From NCBI GenBank assembly GCA_036403235.1, contig DASWRI010000036.1, positions 123,999-187,998 of the forward strand: a stretch of 64,000 nt of DNA, given 5' to 3'. Below are positions 40,393 to 48,898 of the stretch, piece after piece. The translations under genes and the position numbers were made by a program. The notes below the pieces were generated by a model that did no database searches, was not told where the DNA came from, and was given only the letters and a program-made list of their open reading frames with translations. The stretch comes from JBGTFE01 sp036403235 (lineage in GTDB: Bacteria > Acidobacteriota > Blastocatellia > Pyrinomonadales > Pyrinomonadaceae). How positions within the stretch are numbered: the first letter of the stretch is position 1; each line of letters opens with the position of its first letter.

Positions 40393-42225
40393 GTGACTGG
40401 ACTTTTAAAACGATTAACACCGGGAGAAAACGTTGAGAATAAAATAGTTAAACTTCCCTACCTGGTTTTAGCTATCTCGATTATTCTTTCTCTCGGAGTC
40501 ACCTTGCTTATTTACAAAAACGCTCTGAGCAGGGATAGTATTCGTTTTAATAATTCGGTCAATCGTGTCCAGTCAGCCATCGAAAATCGCCTTAATCTTT
40601 ATATTGCTTTACTAAAAGGCGGTAGAGGTTTTGTCGAATCGACCGATAAATTAACGCGCGAAAAATTTGCCGACTATGTAAAAAGCATCGAACTCGAAAA
40701 AAATTACGCCGGAGTTCAAGGCATCGGTTTTAACAAAGTTCTGACAGCAGCCGAACGGGAAGATTTGATAAAACAGATGAAATACGAGGGTTACGCCGAT
40801 TTCAAAATATTTCCCGAAGGCGAAAGAGAAATCTACCAGGCGATAATTTATCTCGAACCATATAACGAGCGAAACCGGAAAGTTATCGGTTTCGATATGT
40901 CGAGCGAAGAAAACAGGCGACAGGCGCTTTTTCGTGCGCGAGATTTGGGAGCGGAAGCGTTGACCGCAAAAGTCGCTTTGCTGCAGGAAAGCGAGCAGGA
41001 AAAACAAGCCGGTTTTCTGCTGTACCTGCCGATTTATAAAGGCGCGAAAATTCCTTCGACGGTCGACGAAAGACGCGCAAATCTAGCCGGATACATATAC
41101 AGCCCGTTTAGAGCCGAGGATTTTTTGAACGAAATTCTCGTCGAAACTTCGCCGGAAGTGGCGGTAAAAATTTACGACAACGAGCTGAAACCGGAAAATC
41201 TGCTGGCGCAGTCCGCCGCAAATGACGCGCGGCAATTCGAAACGGAAAAGGACGACGCATTTCACACAAAAAACAATCTCGATATTGCGGGCAGGCGTTG
41301 GGTGGTCGAATACGTTCCGCTCCCGATTTTGGCCGAGCAGTCAAATCTGCGGTGGGTTCCCGTCGTTTTCGTTCTCGGCGTCGTTTGCAGCTTTTTGCTT
41401 TTCGGAATAACTTACGCCGAATCTTCTTCGCGCGCAAAAATTCAAAAAATCGCCGCCGAGCTGTTCGAGCTTGAACGGCAAAAGCAAACTTTGCTCGAAA
41501 AAGAACAGGGCGCGCGGCTTGTCGCCGAACAGGCGAATATGACCAAAGATGAATTTATCTCGGTCGTTTCGCACGAGCTGCGAACGCCTCTCAACGCAAT
41601 CGCGGGCTGGGCCAAGATTTTGAAAACCGAGAATCTTTCCGAAAATACAAAAGAGCTTGCCCTGCAAAAAATCGAGAAAAATCTGCGCTCGCAGACAAAA
41701 TTGGTCGAAGAACTGCTCGATTACTCACAGATTATTTCCGGCAAAATAAACCTCGACGCCAAACAATTCGATTTTTCAGGCGTTTTTGAAAGCGCTTTTA
41801 ACGAGATGGAGCCAAAGGCGCACAGCAAAGATATTTCTCTCGTAAAACACAACCAGCTAAACGGCCAGAAAATCGTCGGCGACCGTGAGAAAATAAAAAT
41901 CGTGGTTAGAAATCTGATATCAAACGCCATCAAATTTACGCCCGCCGGCGGAAAGATAGAAGTCGACGTCGAGGAAAAAAATCAAACGATTGAAATGACC
42001 GTAAAAGACACGGGCCGTGGCATCAGTCGGGAATTTCTGCCGCATATTTTTGACCGTTTTCGTCAGGACGACGGCTCGACGACCAGATTTTACGGCGGTT
42101 TGGGTTTGGGGCTGGCTATCTCCGAGCATATCGTCAAGCTTCATAAAGGCTCAATCGAAGCTTACAGCGAAGGAAAGGAAAAAGGCTCGATTTTTATCGT
42201 CAAAATTCCCTGCGAGAAATGCTGA
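40393..42225 (+). CDS. CHASE-domain sensor histidine kinase
   Basis: Started at GTG 40393, preceded by GGAGAAGG at good spacing; an in-frame TTG at 40375 is weaker. About 610 residues. Membrane helix 1 is VLAISIILSLGVTLLIY (~25-42). A periplasmic CHASE domain (~60-240) contains GGRGFVEST, GVQGIGFNKVL and LEPYNERNRKVIGFDM. Helix 2 is VPVVFVLGVVCSFLLFGIT (~320-340). HisKA with VSHELRTPLNAIAGW, then HATPase_c (NAIKFTPAGGK, DTGRGISREFLPHIFDRF, GGLGLGLAISEHIV). CHASE domains bind small extracellular signals such as adenine derivatives or peptides; the ligand is unknown. It may phosphorylate the NtrC-type regulator upstream. Confidence 0.93.
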   Translation: MTGLLKRLTPGENVENKIVKLPYLVLAISIILSLGVTLLIYKNALSRDSIRFNNSVNRVQSAIENRLNLYIALLKGGRGFVESTDKLTREKFADYVKSIELEKNYAGVQGIGFNKVLTAAEREDLIKQMKYEGYADFKIFPEGEREIYQAIIYLEPYNERNRKVIGFDMSSEENRRQALFRARDLGAEALTAKVALLQESEQEKQAGFLLYLPIYKGAKIPSTVDERRANLAGYIYSPFRAEDFLNEILVETSPEVAVKIYDNELKPENLLAQSAANDARQFETEKDDAFHTKNNLDIAGRRWVVEYVPLPILAEQSNLRWVPVVFVLGVVCSFLLFGITYAESSSRAKIQKIAAELFELERQKQTLLEKEQGARLVAEQANMTKDEFISVVSHELRTPLNAIAGWAKILKTENLSENTKELALQKIEKNLRSQTKLVEELLDYSQIISGKINLDAKQFDFSGVFESAFNEMEPKAHSKDISLVKHNQLNGQKIVGDREKIKIVVRNLISNAIKFTPAGGKIEVDVEEKNQTIEMTVKDTGRGISREFLPHIFDRFRQDDGSTTRFYGGLGLGLAISEHIVKLHKGSIEAYSEGKEKGSIFIVKIPCEKC

Positions 42226-42334
42226 AATCTGTATCGAATCATTACGTCTCAAGCGCCGTAAATCTTGTGAAATAGAATTCAATCTCATCTGCAAACGCTT
42301 ATTATAAACGATTTAAAGTAATATTTTTTATAAG

Positions 42335-42350
42335 TGGCATACTTCTTGCA
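42335..42350 (+). promoter_or_regulatory. Sigma-54 promoter
   Basis: TGGCATACTTCTTGCA matches the sigma-54 core (TGGCAC-N5-TTGCA) with exact GG/GC spacing. It lies ~100 bases before the repeat/glycine-zipper gene at 42453, and a sigma-54 activator is encoded 2.5 kb upstream. Confidence 0.7.
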
Positions 42351-42452
42351 CCTGTAATGCCCGGTGAAAAGCGAGCAAACTACAACATATCAGAATATAT
42401 CTTACGGAAGTTTTTAAGGAGTTTTCCATCTACAAGGGAGGTTACAAGTTTT

Positions 42453-44798
42453 ATGAGAAAGAATTTAATAGTTTTATTTGCTGTATTTATTCTCGGTCTT
42501 ACAACAGCAATTAATATCGACGCGCAGATTCGCCCCTACACGGCGACTGACGCGCAGGTGCAGAGTCTGCTCAGCCGGATAGAAACCAGAACCGATTCGT
42601 TCAGACGGTCTGTAAATACAGCGCTTGATTCAAGCTCGCTGAACGGAACCGATTCTGAAGATACGATTGTCAATTATATCTCGGAATTTGAAACGGCGAC
42701 GGATACGTTAAAAGGAAATTTCGATTCGCGTCGTTCGGTCGACTCGGACGTTGAAGACGTTTTGAATCGCGCTTCTTACATCAATCAATTTATGCAGAAC
42801 AATCGCCTGACCGCTTCGGCTCAGAGCAATTGGAATTATCTGCGCACCGATTTGAACACATTGGCGCGTTATTACGCCGTCAGCTGGAACTGGACGAATC
42901 CGGTGACGCCGACGACCTCGACGTCGACGCGCTCTTACAGAGTTACGGACGCCACCGTACAGGGCATTCTGGCCCGCATCGCAACCGGAACCGACGTTTT
43001 CAAAACCTCGGTTAACCGCGCGCTTTACAGACAAAACAACACGGACATGTCGAATGAAGTCGCACGCTATATTTCCGATTTTGAAAATGAAACCGATAGA
43101 TTAAAACAGCGTTTCGATTCACGTCAGTCGGTTAACACGGACGTCTCGCAGGTTTTAAACAAAGCTACTCTCATCGACAGTTTTATGCGCAGCAATCGCC
43201 TCAATACGGCGGCGCAGAGAGACTGGAATTTGCTGAAAACCGATTTAAACACGCTGGCCGGCTATTACGACGTTAGCTGGAACTGGACAAATCCGACGCC
43301 GGTTTACAACAACGACAATAATAATACGGGTTTGGGCGGGCTGCCGTATAAAGTTTCGGACACGAATGTCAGAACGCTTCTGACGCGTCTCGGAACAAAC
43401 ACGGACAATTATCGTCGCCAAATATCTCTCGATTTAGACCGCAGCGCGCTTAACAATACGCGCAGCGAAGACGCGGCGGTCGGCTACATCACCGATTTTC
43501 AAAATTCGGTCGATAAATTAAGACAAAACTTTGACTCGCGCCGCTCGGCGTCGAGCGATGTTGAAGAAGTGCTCAATCGCGCTTACAACATCGAATCGTT
43601 TATGCGCGATTACCGTTTCAGCACGACGACACAGACGCAGTGGGCGGCGATTCGCAGCGATTTGGACACGCTGACAAATTATTACAACGTCAGCTGGAAC
43701 TGGAATCGACAAAACACGCAGACGAGCCGTTTTGACCAGATGCTGAGCGGAACTTACCGCTTAAATCTGACGCAGAGCGACAACGTTGCGGAAGTCGTCG
43801 ACCGCGCCACCACGACCGGTTACCAGACGACGCAGCGCGACCGCGTCAAAAACAATCTGGAGCGCCGCCTGACTTCGCCCGATATGCTGGCGATTGAAAA
43901 AGTCGGCTCGCAGGTAACGATTGCTTCGAGCACCGCGCCGCAGGTGACATTTAGCGCCGACGGCACGCCCAGAACCGAAACCAATAACAACGGACGCTCG
44001 GTTAAAATTACGGCCAGCACGACTTATGACGGCGTTTCGCTTAATTACGAAGGCGAAAGAATGAACGATTTTTACGTTAATTTCATGCCGATGAGCAACG
44101 GTCAATTAAAAGTCGTTCGGCGCGTCTATCTGGAAAACAGAAACGAGACCGTCACGGTCGCGAGCGTTTACGACAAAGTCGGCTCGACCGCTCAATGGTC
44201 GCAGGTCAATAACAATAACGACCAAACCACGACGACGGGCGCGCTCAACAATACGTTCGTTATCCCGAATAACACGAAATTGACGGCCGCATTAACGACG
44301 CCGATTTCGACGAAAACGAGCCAAAACGGCGACCGCTTCCAGATGGAAGTAACTTCGCCTTCGCAGTTCGACGGCGCGATTATCGAAGGCCGCGTCGCCA
44401 AAGCCGAGCGTTCGGGCCGCGTTTCGGGGCGGGCAAACGTCTCGCTCGAATTTGACACGATTCGCCTGCGCAACGGTCAGACTTATCGTTTTGCCGGTTT
44501 CGTCGACGCCGTTAAACTGTCGAGCGGCGAAAACGTTACGGTTAACAACGAAGGAACGGTTCGCGACAACAACCAGACGACCAAGACCGCGCAGCGCGCC
44601 GGAATCGGTGCGGCGCTCGGCGCGCTTATCGGCGCTATCGCCGGCGGCGGACAGGGCGCGGTAATCGGAGCCGGCGTCGGAGCCGGTGCCGGTGCGGGAA
44701 CGGTTATTTTGCAGGGACGCGACGATGTCGAGCTCGACAACGGAACCGAGTTCAGCATCACCGCTTCAGCGCCTACGAGCGTCAGCTTAAATCGTTAA
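42453..44798 (+). CDS. Exported triple-repeat protein with glycine-zipper C-terminus
   Basis: Started at the ATG following AGGGAGG (MRKNLIVLFAVFILGLTTAI), giving 781 residues; upstream in-frame starts lack that site. The signal peptide ends near DAQIRPY. Three ~130-residue repeats follow (about 25-160, 170-295, 310-440). Each carries LLSRIETRTDSFRRSV-like helices, FDSRRSVDSDVEDVLNRA, and a closing YYxVSWNWTNP. A middle domain (~450-600) has beta-rich text. The C-terminal part has an organised domain (~610-690) and a glycine zipper (GAALGALIGAIAGGGQGA, then AVIGAGVGAGAGAG) before GRDDVELDNGTEFSI. It is likely an envelope-associated protein under sigma-54 control; no enzyme motif. Confidence 0.78.
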   Translation: MRKNLIVLFAVFILGLTTAINIDAQIRPYTATDAQVQSLLSRIETRTDSFRRSVNTALDSSSLNGTDSEDTIVNYISEFETATDTLKGNFDSRRSVDSDVEDVLNRASYINQFMQNNRLTASAQSNWNYLRTDLNTLARYYAVSWNWTNPVTPTTSTSTRSYRVTDATVQGILARIATGTDVFKTSVNRALYRQNNTDMSNEVARYISDFENETDRLKQRFDSRQSVNTDVSQVLNKATLIDSFMRSNRLNTAAQRDWNLLKTDLNTLAGYYDVSWNWTNPTPVYNNDNNNTGLGGLPYKVSDTNVRTLLTRLGTNTDNYRRQISLDLDRSALNNTRSEDAAVGYITDFQNSVDKLRQNFDSRRSASSDVEEVLNRAYNIESFMRDYRFSTTTQTQWAAIRSDLDTLTNYYNVSWNWNRQNTQTSRFDQMLSGTYRLNLTQSDNVAEVVDRATTTGYQTTQRDRVKNNLERRLTSPDMLAIEKVGSQVTIASSTAPQVTFSADGTPRTETNNNGRSVKITASTTYDGVSLNYEGERMNDFYVNFMPMSNGQLKVVRRVYLENRNETVTVASVYDKVGSTAQWSQVNNNNDQTTTTGALNNTFVIPNNTKLTAALTTPISTKTSQNGDRFQMEVTSPSQFDGAIIEGRVAKAERSGRVSGRANVSLEFDTIRLRNGQTYRFAGFVDAVKLSSGENVTVNNEGTVRDNNQTTKTAQRAGIGAALGALIGAIAGGGQGAVIGAGVGAGAGAGTVILQGRDDVELDNGTEFSITASAPTSVSLNR

Positions 44799-44883
44799 AT
44801 AAAGCTTTCCGGTTTCAAGTTTCAGTTTTTTTAATCCGAAACTTGAAACCGGAAATTTGAATCTAATTTATAAGGAGAATTTT

Positions 44884-45174
44884 ATGGAGCAGAAACAGGA
44901 AAAAGATACGCAGCCGCCGATTCAGGTGCCGCGCGAAGGATTGCGTCTCGACCAGATTGAAGGCAATCCGCAAGGCTGGGATTTGGAAGACATCGCGGGC
45001 GAAGCGAGCCAGCGAACCGATGACGAGATTTATCGCGAAGGCCGCCGCGGAGACGAAACCGAAGGCGACGCCGACGAGCGCGACACAGCCGGAAGCTCTG
45101 ATTCAAACGAGACTCCGCAGGGACGCGAGGAAGCTAAAAACGACGTTCAGGGAAAAGCAAACGCCAATGGTTGA
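44884..45174 (+). CDS. Small acidic hydrophilic protein
   Basis: 96 residues from the ATG preceded by AAGGAGAA (the longer frame from 44857 lacks a site). Highly charged, no hydrophobic segment, rich in Glu, Asp, Gln and Gly (LRLDQIEGNPQGWDLEDIAG, ASQRTDDEIYREGRRGDE), so probably intrinsically disordered. The stop overlaps the start of the YggT-family gene by 8 bases, indicating translational coupling. No family is recognised. Confidence 0.65.
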   Translation: MEQKQEKDTQPPIQVPREGLRLDQIEGNPQGWDLEDIAGEASQRTDDEIYREGRRGDETEGDADERDTAGSSDSNETPQGREEAKNDVQGKANANG

Positions 45175-45682
45175 TAATAAGCTTGCCATCGAAGAAGCGC
45201 AGCGCGCGGCAAATTACGAAGCGGTAAAATCGAACGTCGAGTCAAGCGTCGATTCGGAAATCGCCGCACGCGCCAATCTCGTGACGATTGACGAAAGCGC
45301 GCAGGTCGAAAATCTCGCCGGAAATATGCGGCGCAAGGCGATTAACGAGGTCGTCGAAACCGACCGCGAGGTCGAGCGCGGCAGAACGCTGGCGCGCGTT
45401 TCGCAAATCGTCGATTACGTCTTTTTCCTGATATACGGCCTGCTGACGATTCGGCTTTTGCTCGAATTATTCGCCGCTCGCGAAAACGCGGGCTTTGTAA
45501 AGTTCATCAAATCGGCGACCGGAATTTTCTACGCGCCGTTTGCCGGAATTATGCCGAGTCCTTCAAAAGACGGATTTACGCTGGCGCTTCCGATTGTCAT
45601 CGCTATCGTGGTTTATATGCTTCTGCATCTCGCCGTCAACGGTTTGCTGCGGATTTTTGCGCACAGAAAAACCGAGATTTGA
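45167..45682 (+). CDS. YggT-family membrane protein
   Basis: 171 residues. The start MVDNKLAIEEAQ is chosen because it overlaps the previous gene's stop; a frame-open extension to 44957 only shadows the previous gene. An N-terminal ~75-residue charged helical region (EVVETDREVERGRTLARVSQ) precedes two membrane helices (VDYVFFLIYGLLTIRLLLELF; LPIVIAIVVYMLLHLAVNGLL) with the YggT motif around ATGIFYAPFAGIMP. YggT proteins are inner-membrane factors tied to osmotic tolerance or cell division. Confidence 0.82.
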   Translation: MVDNKLAIEEAQRAANYEAVKSNVESSVDSEIAARANLVTIDESAQVENLAGNMRRKAINEVVETDREVERGRTLARVSQIVDYVFFLIYGLLTIRLLLELFAARENAGFVKFIKSATGIFYAPFAGIMPSPSKDGFTLALPIVIAIVVYMLLHLAVNGLLRIFAHRKTEI

Positions 45683-45703
45683 AAATTTTAGTTAACCCCA
45701 GCG

Positions 45704-45749
45704 AAACGAAACGGACGGAATCCGAGCTTTATCCGTCCGTTTCGTTTTT
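45704..45749 (+). terminator. Terminator of the YggT operon
   Basis: aaacgaaacggacgga / tccgtccgtttcgttttt perfect 16-bp stem with T-tract. A second, heptamer-type hairpin (ctccgcagaggcgcag ... aatctctgcgg, 45765-45806) follows before the next gene's end. Confidence 0.9.
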
Positions 45750-45822
45750 ACAATAAGGATTTCTCCGCAGAGGCGCAGAAAAAATAATAAAAAATCTCTG
45801 CGGTTTAAATCATCTTAAAAAC

Positions 45823-47451
45823 TCACCCGCGATTTTTCAAGGCGCTCGCTTTTGTGATTAAATTCAGAAAATCATTTCGATAATTTTTCAAATCGCTCCC
45901 GAGCGAAGAGTTTGCCAGGCTGCGCGCCGCCGCAAAACTCGCATTTCCCTTAAATCGCGAATTGCGCAGGACAAGCCCGAACTGTGCGACGGCCGAAGCA
46001 AATCGCAGATTTTCCGAGGCGTTTTCAATTGCATTATTTCTATCGAGCGCGCCGACGGTCAAAAGCTTGCTTTCGTTTTCGTTCGGCTCTTTGTATCGAA
46101 GCTTGACGGTCATCAATTCGTCGTTAAATTTTGCGTCGCCCGGCTCGAATTTCGAATATTTCAAATCGATTCCGTCGTTATCGATTTTTTCTCCGGCGGG
46201 CACGACTTCATAAAGGGCGGTCACCGAATGTCCCGCGCCGATTTCGCCCGCGTCTTTCCGGTCGTCCTTAAAATCGCGGTCGGCGAGCAGACGGTTTTCG
46301 TAACCGATTAAACGGTAGCCCGCAACTTTCGCCGGATTGAATTCGACCTGAATTTTTACGTCTTTCGCAATCGCGTACAGCGTTCCGGCGATTTGCTGGC
46401 CGAGCGCTTTTCTGGCCTCTTCCTGCGAATCGATATAAGCGTAATTTCCGTCGCCTTTGTCGGCGAGTTTTTCCATCATCGAATCGTTCAGATTTCCGCT
46501 GCCGAAACCTAAAACGGAAAGAAAAATCCCGCTCCGGCGTTTTTGTTCGATGAGCTGGGTCAGTGCTTCGTCGCTTGACAAACCGACGTTGAAATCGCCG
46601 TCCGTCGCGAGAATGACGCGATTGTTGCCGTTTTGGATAAAATTATTCTGCGCGACCTCGTAGGCAAGCTGAATTCCCTGCCCGCCGTTGGTCGAGCCGC
46701 CGGCTTCGAGCCGGTCGATTGAGCCGATAATTTCGCCTTTGTTGTCGGCTGAAGTCGAAGGCAGCACAAGCCCGCTCGTGCCCGCGTAAACGACAATCGA
46801 AACTCTGTCTTTATTCGACAGTTGATTGACCATTATGCGCAAAGCGTCTTTTAGAAGCGGAAGCTTTCGCGGCTCGTTCATTGAGCCCGAAACGTCGATT
46901 AAAAACACGAGATTCGACGGCGGAACATTGTCGAGCGCAACTTTTTTGCCCTGCAAACCGATTTGCACGATTTTGTGCTTCGCGTTCCACGGGCAGCTCG
47001 CAACTTCGGTGTTGACCGAAAACGGCGCGTCGCCAATCGGCTGCGGATAATCGTATTCAAAATAATTGATAAGCTCTTCGATTCTGACGGCGTCCGCCGG
47101 CGGCAGGCTTCCATCGTTCAGATAGCGCCGGACGTTGGCGTAAGATGCCGTATCGACGTCAATCGAAAACGTCGAAAGCGGCGCGCGCGAAGTTTCCAGA
47201 AAAGGATTTTCGTTTATCTCGGCGTAGCGCTCGCCTTTCGTGCCTTCTTCCGCATAATACGAATCGCTCATCGTACCGGCGGAGTTGGAATTGGCGGCTG
47301 ACAGCGGCGTGGATACGGGTTTGTAAGCCGACGTATTCATGTTGGCAGTGTCGCTCGGCGCTGATTCGCCCGGACAGCCCGATAAAATTACGGAAGACAA
47401 CAAAACCAAAACGATTAAAAATTTGTAATTTAAAACAGACGCGATTTTCAT
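45823..47451 (-). CDS. VWA-domain lipoprotein (YfbK-like)
   Basis: 542 residues. The lipobox LSSVILSGC places the lipidated Cys near residue 26. An N-terminal vWF-type domain (~80-165, PLSTFSIDVDTASYANVRRY, LNDGSLPPADAVRIEELINY) is followed by the vWA domain with MIDAS motif DVSGSMN (about 188-194) and EAGGSTNGGQGI. The C-terminal DUF3520-like domain (~360-540) follows. This is the E. coli YfbK / batA-like architecture, metal-dependent adhesion or complex assembly at the outer envelope; its specific role is unclear. Confidence 0.9.
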   Translation of the reverse strand: MKIASVLNYKFLIVLVLLSSVILSGCPGESAPSDTANMNTSAYKPVSTPLSAANSNSAGTMSDSYYAEEGTKGERYAEINENPFLETSRAPLSTFSIDVDTASYANVRRYLNDGSLPPADAVRIEELINYFEYDYPQPIGDAPFSVNTEVASCPWNAKHKIVQIGLQGKKVALDNVPPSNLVFLIDVSGSMNEPRKLPLLKDALRIMVNQLSNKDRVSIVVYAGTSGLVLPSTSADNKGEIIGSIDRLEAGGSTNGGQGIQLAYEVAQNNFIQNGNNRVILATDGDFNVGLSSDEALTQLIEQKRRSGIFLSVLGFGSGNLNDSMMEKLADKGDGNYAYIDSQEEARKALGQQIAGTLYAIAKDVKIQVEFNPAKVAGYRLIGYENRLLADRDFKDDRKDAGEIGAGHSVTALYEVVPAGEKIDNDGIDLKYSKFEPGDAKFNDELMTVKLRYKEPNENESKLLTVGALDRNNAIENASENLRFASAVAQFGLVLRNSRFKGNASFAAARSLANSSLGSDLKNYRNDFLNLITKASALKNRG

Positions 47452-47469
47452 AAAAATTTCCTCTCAAAG

Positions 47470-47546
47470 AAAAATGCAAGTTTGAAACTTGGCTCGTAAC
47501 CTTTATGCGAAAAAGAACGAGCGCTGAATTTCAAACTTGCATTTTC
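47470..47546. repeat. Intergenic hairpin repeat
   Basis: aaaatgcaagtttgaaact (47471-47489) pairs with tttcaaacttgcattttc (47529-47546). It lies between the VWA gene start and the next gene's end. It could end transcription from the gene at 47586-48215. Confidence 0.6.
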
Positions 47547-47585
47547 ACTAAAAATTTTTACCTGTCCGAATCGGGAATAAAATTT

Positions 47586-48215
47586 CTAATTCTTGGATTT
47601 TCCCCAGTAAAGCGTAATTTCTTTGGCAAATTCAGGGTCGAATTTAGGAGCTGCCATTTTAATGTCGATAAATTTACTTTTGGAGCTGTCAGCATCGCTT
47701 TCAGCACTGGAAATTTCACTTTTTGAATAGGTGATTTTTTCGGGAAATTCGGCTGTCACGTAAAGATTTTCATAAGAGTCGAGATTATCGAGCCATTCGT
47801 AAGAACAGGTGATGCTGGCCGTCCTGCTTTTTTCTTTAAGATAAAACGATTCGTAAATGAGATTGACCGTTTCCGACTTGATAAAGCGCACGCCTTCCGC
47901 CGTATTTCTAAAATAATTTAATTTGACGGGGACTTTTCCGCTCAAGGCGACGTCATCTCGAAAAATCATTTCCAGATTAATCTGCTTTGTTAATGAATTA
48001 AAAACGGCTTGCGTGATAATCGGCGATTTTTTATCAATCGAGCCGTTTGCGGCTTCGACTTCGTCCATCTCCAATTTAGTTTTCGTATAAATCTTTTCGG
48101 GAGAATTTACGAAAACATTTGCGTAATCAAAGAAAATTGCTAAAACTCCGCTGACAAACGCGGCAGCTCCGATGATAAAACAAAAAAGAGCGAATCCGGC
48201 GACGTGTTTTTTCAT
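47586..48215 (-). CDS. Single-pass membrane protein of unknown function
   Basis: 209 residues, starting at ATG 48215 with AAGGAG about 8 bases upstream. One membrane helix near residues 6-28 (AGFALFCFIIGAAAFVSGVLAI). The outer or periplasmic part of ~175 residues is beta-rich and hydrophilic (VKLNYFRNTAEGVRFIKSE, TASITCSYEWLDNLDSYENL). No known family is recognised. Confidence 0.6.
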   Translation of the reverse strand: MKKHVAGFALFCFIIGAAAFVSGVLAIFFDYANVFVNSPEKIYTKTKLEMDEVEAANGSIDKKSPIITQAVFNSLTKQINLEMIFRDDVALSGKVPVKLNYFRNTAEGVRFIKSETVNLIYESFYLKEKSRTASITCSYEWLDNLDSYENLYVTAEFPEKITYSKSEISSAESDADSSKSKFIDIKMAAPKFDPEFAKEITLYWGKSKN

Positions 48216-48281
48216 AATCAACTTCTCCTTATGAAACTAGAATGATAATAACGGATTTTCTTGCGGATTTACAGTAAAATT

Positions 48282-48824
48282 TTACGCGAATCTGGCTTCG
48301 ATTATTCCGTCTTTTTCGCGCCCGAATTCGATTGTCAGATGCGGATAAGTTTTATGTTCGACTTCAAAATCTTCAATATCCAGAAGCATTTCCGCTTCGA
48401 CAATGGCCGTCACGGAGCCTTCGATTTCCATAAAAATCCCGAACGCTAATTCGTCCAGAACAATCTCCACTTCCCGAAAATGCCACGTTTCACGCCGTTT
48501 TTCGTAAATCAGCTTTTTGCGAAAACCCAGATTCTCGATGATTTTTTCCAGTTCGTTGACATTTTCAACCAATGTTTCGTACTCGATTTGCTGTTTGATA
48601 TCAAATTGATTTTGGATTCGTCGCTTATACGTCAAAACGGCCTTTTCGCCGATTTTTCTAACGCGCAAAACGGCGTTTTTCTCGTCCAGAGCGCTGCCTC
48701 GATATAAAATATTCTCCTCGAAATCCTCGCCGCCGAACGTCGCGCCCGCTTCTTTTAACTTTTCCGAAACGAATTCGCGCTGCTCCTTACGCAAACGATA
48801 TTTTTTCTCGATTTCAATCGCCAT
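48282..48824 (-). CDS. CYTH-domain protein (adenylate cyclase CyaB / triphosphatase-like)
   Basis: 180 residues, a triphosphate tunnel metalloenzyme. The signature EIEKKY at residues 3-8 supplies the metal-binding glutamates. LRVRKIGEKAVLTYKRR and the later EIVLDELAFGIFMEIEG carry the charged tunnel residues. CYTH enzymes hydrolyse thiamine triphosphate or inorganic triphosphate, or cyclise ATP (class IV cyclase); the substrate cannot be told here. Cytosolic. A heptamer hairpin follows its start region. Confidence 0.88.
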   Translation of the reverse strand: MAIEIEKKYRLRKEQREFVSEKLKEAGATFGGEDFEENILYRGSALDEKNAVLRVRKIGEKAVLTYKRRIQNQFDIKQQIEYETLVENVNELEKIIENLGFRKKLIYEKRRETWHFREVEIVLDELAFGIFMEIEGSVTAIVEAEMLLDIEDFEVEHKTYPHLTIEFGREKDGIIEARFA

Positions 48825-48832
48825 AATTTAGT

Positions 48833-48897
48833 GATAATTGATAGTTGATAGTGAATAGTTGAGAAAAAAACTTATCAACTATCGACTATCAATTATC
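48833..48897. repeat. Heptamer hairpin
   Basis: The left arm gataatt, gatagtt, gatagtg, aatagtt (48833 on) pairs with the right arm cttatcaactatcgactatc (48871-48890) and the bases following it. It lies between the ABC permease end and the CYTH start. Confidence 0.75.
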
Positions 48898-48898
48898 T

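Noticed and set aside
44957..45166. Extended N-terminus of the YggT-family protein
   Set aside because: The extension overlaps the acidic small gene in another frame; the ATG at 45167 gives the usual coupled overlap.
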